Of a stretch of DNA of 64,000 nt, positions 18,866 to 27,039 are shown in pieces. The position numbers and the translations under genes are program-made. This DNA comes from Poriferisulfidus sp965116525 (lineage in GTDB: Bacteria; Pseudomonadota; Gammaproteobacteria; Poriferisulfidales; Poriferisulfidaceae): NCBI GenBank assembly GCA_965116525.1, contig OZ220694.1:1-64000 (forward strand), in the 5' to 3' direction. Numbering within the stretch: position 1 is the first letter of the stretch; each line of letters starts with the position of its first letter. The notes beneath the pieces are model-generated. The model ran no database searches. It was not told the DNA's origin and worked only from the letters and a program-made list of their open reading frames with translations.

Positions 18866-19531
18866 TTACTGCTGGCTGGCATAGTAGTTGATAAGAGCCG
18901 CAAGACCGCCTTCGCCTTCGGTTTCCATGACTTCTTCAAGTCGGGACTTCATCTTCTTCGGCATTCCTCTCGCACCGCCATGGAAGTCGGCCATGCTGTA
19001 GTGCAGGTAATGTTTCCATTGTCCTGCGAGCGGGACCATGTCGTCGATCGTGGATCGTCCGCCTTCCTCGTGGCATTTCTCGCAATTGTCCGCATGCAGG
19101 GCCTCGCCCGTGCTCGCAAGTTCGGCATCGAATTCTTGGGTCGCCAGGGCGACGGGCTTATCGGCGAAGTAGTGGGCCATGGCCTTGATCTCGCCCAGGG
19201 TGTAGCCGGCGGCGATCCGATCCATGATCGTGCCGTGACGGGCGAAGATCTCTACGTCTTCAAGCTCGGGGTCGGACGCGGCTTCTGCCTCGGCGGCATC
19301 CAGGTCCTGGCCGTGCTTGTAGGAAAGCATGGCGCCGATGAAGTAAACCGCTGGGAGTCCCGCCAGGGAAGGCGTTGCCGGGCCGACGCTGGCTCCGGCC
19401 GGGCCATGGCAGGCCACGCACGCGCCGGTCAGCATCTCGACCGATGCCATCATGCCCTCGTCCGCATGCAAGGCCGGTGACAGCGCGAGAGCGCTGATCA
19501 GGATGGCTCGAGAAATGAATTGCGAATGCAT
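18866..19531 (-). CDS. fccA: Diheme cytochrome c subunit of flavocytochrome c sulfide dehydrogenase
   Basis: Periplasmic c-type cytochrome of 221 residues with a Sec signal peptide (ISRAILISALALSPALHA). Two haem sites are visible: CVACH (~38) and CEKCH (~151), each starting a cytochrome c4-like domain. It precedes fccB, so it is very probably the electron-accepting subunit of that enzyme. The ATG at 19531 is supported by an AGGAGGAG ribosome site. Identity as FccA rests on gene pairing as well as on the diheme pattern. Confidence 0.85.
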   Translation of the reverse strand: MHSQFISRAILISALALSPALHADEGMMASVEMLTGACVACHGPAGASVGPATPSLAGLPAVYFIGAMLSYKHGQDLDAAEAEAASDPELEDVEIFARHGTIMDRIAAGYTLGEIKAMAHYFADKPVALATQEFDAELASTGEALHADNCEKCHEEGGRSTIDDMVPLAGQWKHYLHYSMADFHGGARGMPKKMKSRLEEVMETEGEGGLAALINYYASQQ

Positions 19532-19723
19532 TGAATCTCCTCCTGCAAAGGTCCGGGAATGCCCCAGGTGCATCATCGGGGAGTTATCCTAACACAAGAG
19601 AAGAGCGGTCGGAGATGCGAGATGAATCCCGACCGGAGAAGGTCGATGTGTGGTGATTTTTGCCTGAAAAAAGCCCGTATCCGAGAATTTCTGGCGGTTT
19701 TCCGCACGCAGCGTTTGTGAGAA

Positions 19724-20260
19724 TCAGTCCTTCGCCGCGACCGGGCGTCTTGGCATCTTGTGCGCGACGCCCTTGTGGCATTCGATGCAGGTCTTGCCGC
19801 GCATCGGGGCCTTGTGGTGCTTCTTGCGCGCGCTGCGGTCCTGCTCCTCCATATCCATCGCATCGTACGTATGGCAGCTTTGGCACTCCCGGGAGTCGTT
19901 GGCCTTCATCCGGTCCCAGACCCGGCTGGCCATGTGCCAGCGGTGCGCCTCGAACTTCTCGGCCGTGTCGATGGTTCCCATCAATTCGCCCCACACGTCG
20001 CGCGCCGCGATCAGCTTGGCGCCGAGCTTGGGCCCGAGCGACTGCGGCACGTGGCAGTCGGCGCAGCTGGCGCGGACTCCCGATACGTTCTTGAAATGCA
20101 CGGAGTCCATCCACTCGGCCTCGTTCCACTGCATGGAGTGGCAGGAGGTGCAAAATTCCGTGGTGTTGGTCGCATCCAGTACCATAGAGGCACCCATGGA
20201 GCCTGCGAACCCGACCGCGACCAGTATGATTGCCGCTGCCGCTGAAACCGTCTTCCACAT
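19724..20260 (-). CDS. NapC/NirT-type tetraheme cytochrome c
   Basis: A 178-residue membrane-anchored multihaem cytochrome. One N-terminal helix (AAAAIILVAVGFAGSMG) holds it in the inner membrane, with four haem sites facing the periplasm: CTSCH (~37), CADCH, CQSCH and CIECH. Members of the NapC/NirT family move electrons between the quinone pool and periplasmic partners. I chose the ATG at 20260, with GAGG close upstream; a TTG at 20296 would add 12 residues. It lies about 190 bases upstream of fccA on the same strand and is divergent from ccmA. Partner unknown; a link to the sulfide dehydrogenase is inference. Confidence 0.87.
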   Translation of the reverse strand: MWKTVSAAAAIILVAVGFAGSMGASMVLDATNTTEFCTSCHSMQWNEAEWMDSVHFKNVSGVRASCADCHVPQSLGPKLGAKLIAARDVWGELMGTIDTAEKFEAHRWHMASRVWDRMKANDSRECQSCHTYDAMDMEEQDRSARKKHHKAPMRGKTCIECHKGVAHKMPRRPVAAKD

Positions 20261-20310
20261 GAACCTCACTTTACTGGCAACCGCTTTGCCTGTCAAAGCA
20301 CGGGGGGATC

Positions 20311-20892
20311 ATGCTTGAGGCACGCGGGCTCGGCTGCGCCCGGGGCGGGAGAGCCCTGTTCGAGAACCTTTCGTTCGCGGTCGAGGCCGGACAGTTGTGG
20401 CTGGTCCGTGGCGCCAACGGCAGCGGCAAGACCTCGCTGCTGAGGATTCTGGCGGGCTTGTTGCCGGCCGAGGAAGGCGAGCTTGTCTGGTCGGGAGAGC
20501 GCGAGCCGCCGCTGTGGGTCGGACACCGGGTGGCGGTCAGCGCAGACCTGACGGCCCGCGAGAACCTGGAGTTCATGGCGGCGCTGGAGGGGGACGACGC
20601 CGGGGCTGCGGCTGCGGCGCTTGAGGCGATAGGTCTCGGAGGCTTCTCGGAGACCCGTGCGGGGCGCCTGTCGGAAGGGCAGGTCCGACGCATCGCGCTG
20701 GCACGACTGGCATTCAGCGCCCGCCGGCTCTGGCTGCTGGACGAACCCTTGACTTCGTTGGACGAGACTTCGACTCGCTGGTTCGAGGCGCAGTTGCTGA
20801 GGCAGATCGAACGGGGTGGGGCGGTGGTGATGGCAACGCACCGGGAACTTTCAGACTCCCTGCAGGGCTGGACCCTGCGACTCGGGGCATGA
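20311..20892 (+). CDS. ccmA: Cytochrome c biogenesis ATP-binding protein CcmA
   Basis: ATPase subunit of the CcmABCD complex that releases haem-loaded CcmE; 193 residues. Walker A GANGSGKTSLLRILAGL (~36), signature LSEGQVRRIALARL (~127) and Walker B LWLLDEPLTSLDE (~147) are visible. The ATG at 20311 has GGGGGGA just upstream. First gene of a complete System I operon, overlapping ccmB by 4 bases and divergent from the NapC-type gene by 50 bases. Confidence 0.95.
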   Translation: MLEARGLGCARGGRALFENLSFAVEAGQLWLVRGANGSGKTSLLRILAGLLPAEEGELVWSGEREPPLWVGHRVAVSADLTARENLEFMAALEGDDAGAAAAALEAIGLGGFSETRAGRLSEGQVRRIALARLAFSARRLWLLDEPLTSLDETSTRWFEAQLLRQIERGGAVVMATHRELSDSLQGWTLRLGA

Positions 20893-21560
20893 TGGGTCGG
20901 ATATTCGCTGCCGTGTTCCGCCGCGAAGTCCGGTTGGCGTGGCGGCGGCGCGGCCAGTTGCTGCAGCCGCTCATGTTCTATGCCTTGGTGATGCTGCTGT
21001 TCCCGCTCGGAGCAGGGGCGGATCTGACGCTGCTGGGGCAGGCCGCGCCGTCATTGCTCTGGGTGGCCGCCTTGTTGGCGGTGCTGCTTGCGCAGGGGCC
21101 GCTTTTTTCGGCCGACCTCGAAGAGGGAGGCATCGAGTTGTGGGTGACCAGTGGGGTATCATTGAGTTGGCTGGCGCTGGCGAAGCTGATCGCGCATGCG
21201 ATGATCGTTTCCCTGCCGCTCATCCTGATCAGCCCGATACTGGCGGGGTGGCTGGGCGTCTCCGGCGAGGCGCTGGGGGTGCTTGTCATCTCGATGGCGC
21301 TGGGCATGCCCGTGCTGTGCTGGGTCGGCGCACTGGGGGCGGCGCTGACTTTGGGCCTGCCGCGCGGCGGGATTCTGTTGGCGTTGATCGTGCTGCCGCT
21401 TTATATCCCGGTGCTGATGTTCGGTGCCGGGGCAGTACATGCGGCAATGGAAGGGCGCCCTGCTGGAGGAGCCTTGGTGCTTCTGGCAGGCTTATTGTGT
21501 CTGGGCGCGAGCTTAGCTCCGCTCGCGACCGCGGCGGCATTACGCATCAGCCAGGAGTAA
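20889..21560 (+). CDS. ccmB: Haem exporter permease CcmB
   Basis: Inner-membrane subunit of 223 residues with six hydrophobic helices. The opening FRREVRLAWRRRGQLLQPL and the stretch GGIELWVTSGVSLSWLALAK are characteristic. It works with CcmA and CcmC. The start overlaps the ccmA stop (ATGATG at 20889-20894; the second ATG would serve equally well). Confidence 0.95.
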   Translation: MMGRIFAAVFRREVRLAWRRRGQLLQPLMFYALVMLLFPLGAGADLTLLGQAAPSLLWVAALLAVLLAQGPLFSADLEEGGIELWVTSGVSLSWLALAKLIAHAMIVSLPLILISPILAGWLGVSGEALGVLVISMALGMPVLCWVGALGAALTLGLPRGGILLALIVLPLYIPVLMFGAGAVHAAMEGRPAGGALVLLAGLLCLGASLAPLATAAALRISQE

Positions 21561-21565
21561 CAAAT

Positions 21566-22303
21566 ATGTTCCACCGATACGCGGCGCTTTCCTCACCCCG
21601 GCATTTCTATGCGGTGGCTGGCGCCTGGCTGCCATGGCTCTCCGTGCTGACCGTGTTGGGCTTTGCCGCAGGCCTGTATTGGGGGTTGGTGGTCGCGCCG
21701 CCCGACTACCAGCAGGGCGAGGCGTACCGCATCATTTATGTCCATGTCCCTTCGGCCTGGCTGTCGCTGATGGCGTACACGGTGATGGCGGGGGCCGGGC
21801 TGGTCGCCCTGGTCTGGCACGTGAAACTGGCCGAGATCGCGGTCTACGAATGCGCGGTACTCGGCGCCTGGTTCACCGCATTGGCGCTGGCCACCGGCAT
21901 GTTGTGGGGCAAACCGATGTGGGGCACCTGGTGGCAGTGGGGAGATGCCCGCCTGCTGTCGGAGCTGATCCTGCTGTTCCTCTACATCGGCGTACTGGGC
22001 TTACACAATGCCATCGCGGACCCTCGCAAGGCCGCGCGGGTGGCGTCCGTGCTCGCCTTGGCCGGCATCGTCAACATCCCGATCATTCACTACTCCGTGG
22101 AGTGGTGGAACACTCTCCACCAGGGTGCCACGGTGACCCGGTTCGACAAGCCGGCGGCGCATTCCAGCATGCTGTGGCCGCTGCTGTTCATGGGCGGGAT
22201 GTTCATCCTCTACTTCTCGACGGTCCTGCTCGCGCGCATCCGGGTGCGCGTCCTGGAGCAGGAGTCGGACCGGCAGTGGGCCGAGGAGGTGCGGAATGGC
22301 TGA
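21566..22303 (+). CDS. ccmC: Haem ligation protein CcmC
   Basis: Inner-membrane protein of 245 residues that handles haem and presents it to CcmE. Six membrane helices surround the tryptophan-rich WWD loop (WGKPMWGTWWQWGDARL, ~115), with conserved histidines in VHVPSAW and in SVEWWNTLHQGATV. The ATG at 21566 is preceded by AGGAG at 21552-21556; a longer open frame upstream is only a shadow of ccmB. Its stop overlaps ccmD. Confidence 0.95.
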   Translation: MFHRYAALSSPRHFYAVAGAWLPWLSVLTVLGFAAGLYWGLVVAPPDYQQGEAYRIIYVHVPSAWLSLMAYTVMAGAGLVALVWHVKLAEIAVYECAVLGAWFTALALATGMLWGKPMWGTWWQWGDARLLSELILLFLYIGVLGLHNAIADPRKAARVASVLALAGIVNIPIIHYSVEWWNTLHQGATVTRFDKPAAHSSMLWPLLFMGGMFILYFSTVLLARIRVRVLEQESDRQWAEEVRNG

Positions 22304-22448
22304 ATTCCTGGCAATGGGCGGCTATGCGTTCTACATATGGAGCGCCTACGCCCTGGTGGCGATCGTGCTGATCGGCAATGCGACCGTGCCGTGGTGGCGG
22401 CACCGGCGGCTGAAGAACAAGGGCGCGGGCCGGGGGAGAGCTCGCTGA
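22296..22448 (+). CDS. ccmD: Haem exporter small subunit CcmD
   Basis: A 50-residue single-span membrane protein beginning MAEFLAMGGYAFYIWSAYAL and ending in a basic tail (WWRHRRLKNK). CcmD holds the CcmABC complex with holo-CcmE. It overlaps the end of ccmC by 8 bases and has GAGGAGG upstream within ccmC. Its size, position and the GGYAFYIWSAY motif make the call safe despite its shortness. Confidence 0.9.
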   Translation: MAEFLAMGGYAFYIWSAYALVAIVLIGNATVPWWRHRRLKNKGAGRGRAR

Positions 22449-22498
22449 ACGGCGGCGAGCCGAATCCCTCTGAGCGAACCTTCGTTAAAATAGCCACT

Positions 22499-22948
22499 AT
22501 GAACGCCCGACAGAAGCGCCGTCTAGGCTTGGCCGTGGCCGTTTCCGTCGGAGTCGCCGCCGGAGTGGCGCTGATGCTGTACGCCTTCCAGCAGAACCTG
22601 CTTTATTTCTATAGTCCGTCGCAGGTCGCCGCCGGCCTGGTGGAGCCGAACACGACATTCCGCCTCGGAGGCCTGGTGGCCCAGGGCAGCGTGCAGCGGG
22701 AAACCGACTCGATGGAAGTCCGGTTTGAACTGACCGACGGGGCACATAACCTGCCGGTGCTCTACAGTGGCCTGCTGCCGGACCTGTTCCGCGAAGGGCA
22801 GGGGATCGTGACCCTGGGCCGGCTGGACGAAGCCGGCGTGTTCGTGGCCCGGGAGGTGCTGGCCAAGCACGATGAGAACTATATGCCGCCGGAAGTGGCC
22901 GAGGCTTTGACCGAAGCGGGGCAGGCCCCGGTCGGGATTTCCTGGTGA
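22499..22948 (+). CDS. ccmE: Haem chaperone CcmE
   Basis: Membrane-anchored periplasmic chaperone that binds haem covalently through a histidine; 149 residues. After a basic start (NARQKRRLGLA) comes one membrane helix. The OB-fold follows with FRLGGLVAQGSVQRE, VLYSGLLPDLFREGQGIV and the haem-binding end VLAKHDENYMPPEV, whose His is the attachment site. The ATG at 22499 was chosen because it gives the normal N-terminus; no strong ribosome site is seen. Confidence 0.95.
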   Translation: MNARQKRRLGLAVAVSVGVAAGVALMLYAFQQNLLYFYSPSQVAAGLVEPNTTFRLGGLVAQGSVQRETDSMEVRFELTDGAHNLPVLYSGLLPDLFREGQGIVTLGRLDEAGVFVAREVLAKHDENYMPPEVAEALTEAGQAPVGISW

Positions 22949-24900
22949 TTCCGGAACTCGGACATTTCGCCCTGGTCCTGGCTTGCGTGCTGGCGGGGTT
23001 GCAGGTGTTCCTGCCGGGCTGGGGGACCCAGCGGGGCAACCCGACCTGGATGCGCAGCGCCTCTTCGCTCGCGCTGGGTCAGGGACTCTTGGTGCTGCTG
23101 GCCTATCTCGCGCTGACCTGGGCCTTCATCGAACACGATTTTTCCGTCCGCTACGTCGCCAATAATTCCAACACGGAGCTGCCGCTGGCCTACCGGATTT
23201 CCGGCGTGTGGGGCGGGCACGAAGGCTCCTTGCTGCTGTGGTCCCTGGTCCTGTCGGGCTGGACTGTCGCGGTGGTGGCGCTGAGCCGCCGCCTTCCGAT
23301 GCTGTTCCGGGCGCGAGTGCTGGCCGTGCTGGGCTTCGTCAGTCTCGGGTTCCTCGCCTTCATGCTGGCGACCTCCAACCCGTTCGACCGCCTGATTCCT
23401 GCGGCCATGCAGGGGCGCGACCTCAACCCGTTGCTGCAGGATCCGGGCCTGGTGATCCATCCGCCGATGCTGTACATGGGCTATGTCGGATTCTCGGTCG
23501 CCTTCGCGTTTGCCATCGCGGCACTGTGGGGCGGGCAACTGCACGCGGCCTGGGCGCGCTGGACGCGTCCCTGGGTAACCGCCGCCTGGATGTTCCTGAC
23601 TCTCGGCATCGGCCTGGGCAGCTGGTGGGCCTACCATGAGCTCGGCTGGGGCGGCTGGTGGTTCTGGGACCCGGTGGAGAACGCCTCGTTCATGCCGTGG
23701 CTGGTGGGGACCGCGCTAATCCATTCCCTGGCGGTCACCGAAAAACGCAATACCTTCAAGCGCTGGACCGTGCTGCTCGCGCTGCTGGCATTTTCCCTCA
23801 GCCTTCTCGGAACCTTCCTGGTACGCTCCGGGGTGCTGGTGTCGGTGCATGCGTTCGCGAATGATCCTGCCCGCGGGGTCTACATCCTGGGATTCTTGGC
23901 GCTCGTCGTCGGAGGCGGGTTGATCTTGTATGCGATGCGGGCCCACCGCATCGAGAGCTCGGGGCACTTCGAGCTGCTCTCTCGCGAGACCTTGCTGCTG
24001 TTCAATAACGTATTCCTGCTGATCGCCACTTTCGCCATCCTGCTCGGGACCCTGTACCCCTTGATCGTGGATGTCCTTGGGCTGCCTTCCATGTCGGTGG
24101 GTCCGCCGTACTTCAACCTCGTGTTCCTGCCCCTGATGCTGCCGCTGTTGTTCCTCGCCGCAGTCGGGCCGGTGTCCCGATGGAAAAAGACCCGCGCCCG
24201 CGAGTTGCTGCGGCGGCTTCAAGTGCCGCTGGTGCTCGCGCTTGCGATCGGGACCGCGGTCCCGTGGGCGGCCTTCGGCTCGACGTCGGCCCTGGTGCTG
24301 GCAGGGACCATGCTCGGGGTCTGGTGTATTTCCGGGCCATTGGTGGCGCTGTGGCGGCAGTTTTCCCGCATGCGGCGGGGCACCAGTGCTGGCTACAGCC
24401 TGCGCCACCTGCCTCGGCACATGGTCGGCATGACCTGCGCGCATGCCGGGCTCGGCGTGATCGCGCTTGGCATCGCGTTCACCACGGCTTTCTCGATGGA
24501 ACGGGAGTTGGTGATGAACGAGGGCGACTCGGTGGCCTTCGCCGAACACGAATTCGTATTTCGTGGCGTGCAGGAAGTGGATGGGCCGAACTACCGGGCT
24601 CAACAGGGGCTTCTTTCAGTCTATCGCGCCGGCGAGCTGATCGTGGACCTGCGCCCGGAGAAGCGAACCTACCTGGTCCAGTCATCGCCGATGACTGAAG
24701 CCGCTATCTACTCGACGGTATGGCGTGACGTGTATGCGGCGCTCGGAGTGTCTCAGCCCGGCGGCGGTTGGGGCGTGCGCTTGTACGTCAAGCCGTTCAT
24801 CCAGTGGTTGTGGGGCGGGGCGTTGCTGATGGCATTCGGTGGGCTGCTGGCGCTGTCCGACCGACGTTACCGTTACCGGCGCAAACGGAGGCGGGCATGA
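22945..24900 (+). CDS. ccmF: Cytochrome c-type biogenesis protein CcmF
   Basis: Large inner-membrane subunit of the haem lyase, 651 residues, with about 14-15 membrane helices. The WWD domain is visible as WGGWWFWDPVENASFMPWL (~235), and conserved histidines lie in GGHEGSLLLW (~92), LVIHPPMLYMGYVG (~170) and LVRSGVLVSVHAF (~293). It starts with GTG at 22945 overlapping the ccmE stop, and overlaps ccmG by 4 bases. Confidence 0.96.
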   Translation: MIPELGHFALVLACVLAGLQVFLPGWGTQRGNPTWMRSASSLALGQGLLVLLAYLALTWAFIEHDFSVRYVANNSNTELPLAYRISGVWGGHEGSLLLWSLVLSGWTVAVVALSRRLPMLFRARVLAVLGFVSLGFLAFMLATSNPFDRLIPAAMQGRDLNPLLQDPGLVIHPPMLYMGYVGFSVAFAFAIAALWGGQLHAAWARWTRPWVTAAWMFLTLGIGLGSWWAYHELGWGGWWFWDPVENASFMPWLVGTALIHSLAVTEKRNTFKRWTVLLALLAFSLSLLGTFLVRSGVLVSVHAFANDPARGVYILGFLALVVGGGLILYAMRAHRIESSGHFELLSRETLLLFNNVFLLIATFAILLGTLYPLIVDVLGLPSMSVGPPYFNLVFLPLMLPLLFLAAVGPVSRWKKTRARELLRRLQVPLVLALAIGTAVPWAAFGSTSALVLAGTMLGVWCISGPLVALWRQFSRMRRGTSAGYSLRHLPRHMVGMTCAHAGLGVIALGIAFTTAFSMERELVMNEGDSVAFAEHEFVFRGVQEVDGPNYRAQQGLLSVYRAGELIVDLRPEKRTYLVQSSPMTEAAIYSTVWRDVYAALGVSQPGGGWGVRLYVKPFIQWLWGGALLMAFGGLLALSDRRYRYRRKRRRA

Positions 24901-25415
24901 TTCGCAACTGGCTGGTGGTGGCCGTATTCGCGGGGCTGGTCGCCATGCTGGCGTTCGGCTTGACGCGCGACCCCTCGCGCGTGAGTTCACCACTGATCGG
25001 CTTGCCGGTCCCGGCCTTCCAGGCGGAGCGCCTGGCTTCGGCCGACGAGCACTTCGATTCCACGGCGCTTCGCGGCGAGTGGAGCCTGTTGAACGTATGG
25101 GCGAGCTGGTGCACGACCTGCTTGGAGGAGCATGAATTGCTGATGCGCCTGTCGCAGCAGTTGGCGCTGTACGGAATCAACCACCGGGACACGCGCGACG
25201 AGGCCCGGAACTGGCTTCAGGTCTACGGCAATCCTTACCGCGCCAGCGCTTTCGACGAGCATGGCGAGGTGGGAATCGAACTCGGCGTGTACAAGGTCCC
25301 GGAAACCTTCCTGCTGGACCCGGACGGAGTGATCCGCTACAAGCATGTCGGCGCGCTCGACGAAGAAGCCTATCAAGAGCAGATTTTGGCGCGCATCCGG
25401 GAGGAAAGGCCATGA
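24897..25415 (+). CDS. ccmG: Thiol:disulfide interchange protein CcmG/DsbE
   Basis: Periplasmic, membrane-tethered thioredoxin-like protein of 172 residues that keeps apocytochrome cysteines reduced. One N-terminal helix, then VWASWCTTCLEEHELL with the CXXC pair, and the DsbE-type stretch GVYKVPETFLLDPDGVIRYKHVG. The ATG at 24897 overlaps the ccmF stop (ATGA); a longer in-frame extension lies wholly inside ccmF and was rejected. Overlaps ccmH by 4 bases. Confidence 0.94.
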   Translation: MIRNWLVVAVFAGLVAMLAFGLTRDPSRVSSPLIGLPVPAFQAERLASADEHFDSTALRGEWSLLNVWASWCTTCLEEHELLMRLSQQLALYGINHRDTRDEARNWLQVYGNPYRASAFDEHGEVGIELGVYKVPETFLLDPDGVIRYKHVGALDEEAYQEQILARIREERP

Positions 25416-25852
25416 AGCGGGCAACCGCCTGGGGTTTCTGCCTGCTCTTTGCCGGCAGCGCATGCCTGGCCGTCGACGAGGCGGCAGACGAAAGGTATCG
25501 GAACCTTCTGTATGAACTGCGCTGCCTGGTCTGCCAGAACCAGTCGCTGGCTGATTCCGATGCGGAGTTGGCGGGAGACCTTCGCAGGCGGGTTCAAGAC
25601 CTGATCGACCAGGGGATGAGCGACAAGGAGATCATTGCGCATCTGCAGGCGCGCTACGGAGATTTCATCCTGTACCGCCCCCCGCTGGCGTGGCGTACGG
25701 CAGCCTTGTGGGCAAGTCCGTTCGTGCTGCTGGCGCTCACCGCCTGGCTGCTGCTGCGGCGGATCCGCCGCGGTCATGCGCGAGCCTCCGGCAGCCTGTC
25801 GGACGTTGAACGCGAACGGCTCAAGGACGTCCTGAAGCGAGGGTCCGACTGA
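25412..25852 (+). CDS. ccmH: Cytochrome c-type biogenesis protein CcmH
   Basis: Short CcmH (146 residues) of the split CcmH/CcmI arrangement. A signal peptide precedes LRCLVCQNQSLADSDAELAGDLR, with the conserved CXXC pair, and a C-terminal membrane helix follows (WASPFVLLALTAWLLL). It reduces apocytochrome thiols together with CcmG and CcmF. Overlaps ccmI by one base (TGATG). Confidence 0.95.
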   Translation: MKRATAWGFCLLFAGSACLAVDEAADERYRNLLYELRCLVCQNQSLADSDAELAGDLRRRVQDLIDQGMSDKEIIAHLQARYGDFILYRPPLAWRTAALWASPFVLLALTAWLLLRRIRRGHARASGSLSDVERERLKDVLKRGSD

Positions 25853-27039
25853 TGTGGGGGTTCTTCGCCGGTTGCTTGGCCCTGCTGGTGCTGGCCTTGG
25901 TTTTCGTGCTCTACCCCTGGTGGGCGAAGCAGCGGCCGCGCTCGGAATCCATGCGCGACGTCCTGACCCAGGCGTACAACCTGCGCAGGGATGAATTGCA
26001 GGAAGACGTTGAGATTGGCTGGCTTTCGCCGGAATTGTTCGGCGAAGCGGAGGCGGAACTGGACCGGGGCCTTCTTGAGGATGTGGAAGGGGCGGGCGAT
26101 TCTCCTTCGGATTCTGCGCGGCAGGGAGGGCGAACCGTGGTGCTGCTCGTCCTCGGTGTGGTCGTGGTGAGCGTTGGTCTCATGCTGGCATCCAGCGAAT
26201 TGACGCGTTTTGCGATATTCGGTGGGGCACCGGACGATACCGAGCAGGCTGAAGCGCTCCATGAACGTTTGCTTCGGCAGGCTGACGAAAATCCGGAAGA
26301 AGTGAATGCCTGGGCGGAGCTTGGCGACTTTTACCGCCAGCAGGGGCGTGGCCCGGAAGCGGTGAGCGCATGGATGCATGCCAATGCCCTGCTGGAATAC
26401 TCGGATCCCTCGGCGCTGACGGCGCTGGCGGATGCGATGGCGTTGGCGGGCGGGGATTGGTTCTCGGACGAGGCGATGGATTACTTGTCGCGGGCGCTGG
26501 AGCTGGATCCGGGGCATCAGAAGGCTTTGTGGCTGTTCGGTTGGGCGTCTTGGCAGAGAGACAATCCGGATGCGGCGGTGCAACACTGGGAACGGTTGCT
26601 CTTGGTTCTGCCGTCGGAAGAAGAAGGCGTTCGCGCCATGGTCGAGAATTGGCTGGTCGAAGCTCGACGCGAAGCGGGCGAGCCTGCGGTCGGTCCATCC
26701 CTGCAGGTGCAGGTGACGCTGGACCCGGCTTTCGCGGAAGCCTACAGTCCGGATGCAACCTTGTTCGTATACGCGCGCCGGATCGAAGGCGCTCCTATGC
26801 CGCTGGCCATTTGGCGTGGAAAGGCCAGCGAATTCCCGGTGCAAGTGGTACTGGACGACACGCAGGCCATGATGCCGGAAATGAAACTGTCGCAGGCTGG
26901 CGAAGTCATGGTGCTGGCGCGCATCAGCGAGAGCGGGCAGGCTGAACGGCAGAGCGGAGACCTGATCGGAGAGATTGGCCCGGTGACCGTCGCACCCAAT
27001 GTGGCGATTCAGTTGACGATCGACCAGCGCATCCCATGA
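25852..27039 (+). CDS. ccmI: Cytochrome c-type biogenesis protein CcmI
   Basis: A 395-residue protein holding apocytochrome c for the haem lyase. Two membrane helices (at the N-terminus and near residue 100) flank a cytoplasmic loop with the family pattern NLRRDELQEDVEIG. A TPR region follows (NAWAELGDFYRQQGRGPEAVSAW, here split; WLFGWASWQRDNPDAAVQHW), and a C-terminal beta-rich domain completes it. Its stop overlaps the start of lolC, tying the ccm and lol genes together. Confidence 0.9.
   Translation: MWGFFAGCLALLVLALVFVLYPWWAKQRPRSESMRDVLTQAYNLRRDELQEDVEIGWLSPELFGEAEAELDRGLLEDVEGAGDSPSDSARQGGRTVVLLVLGVVVVSVGLMLASSELTRFAIFGGAPDDTEQAEALHERLLRQADENPEEVNAWAELGDFYRQQGRGPEAVSAWMHANALLEYSDPSALTALADAMALAGGDWFSDEAMDYLSRALELDPGHQKALWLFGWASWQRDNPDAAVQHWERLLLVLPSEEEGVRAMVENWLVEARREAGEPAVGPSLQVQVTLDPAFAEAYSPDATLFVYARRIEGAPMPLAIWRGKASEFPVQVVLDDTQAMMPEMKLSQAGEVMVLARISESGQAERQSGDLIGEIGPVTVAPNVAIQLTIDQRIP

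Noticed and set aside
20939..21565. Upstream extension of ccmC
   Set aside because: The in-frame extension overlaps ccmB completely, is Arg/Gly/Ala-rich and lacks family similarity; the ATG at 21566 has its own ribosome site.
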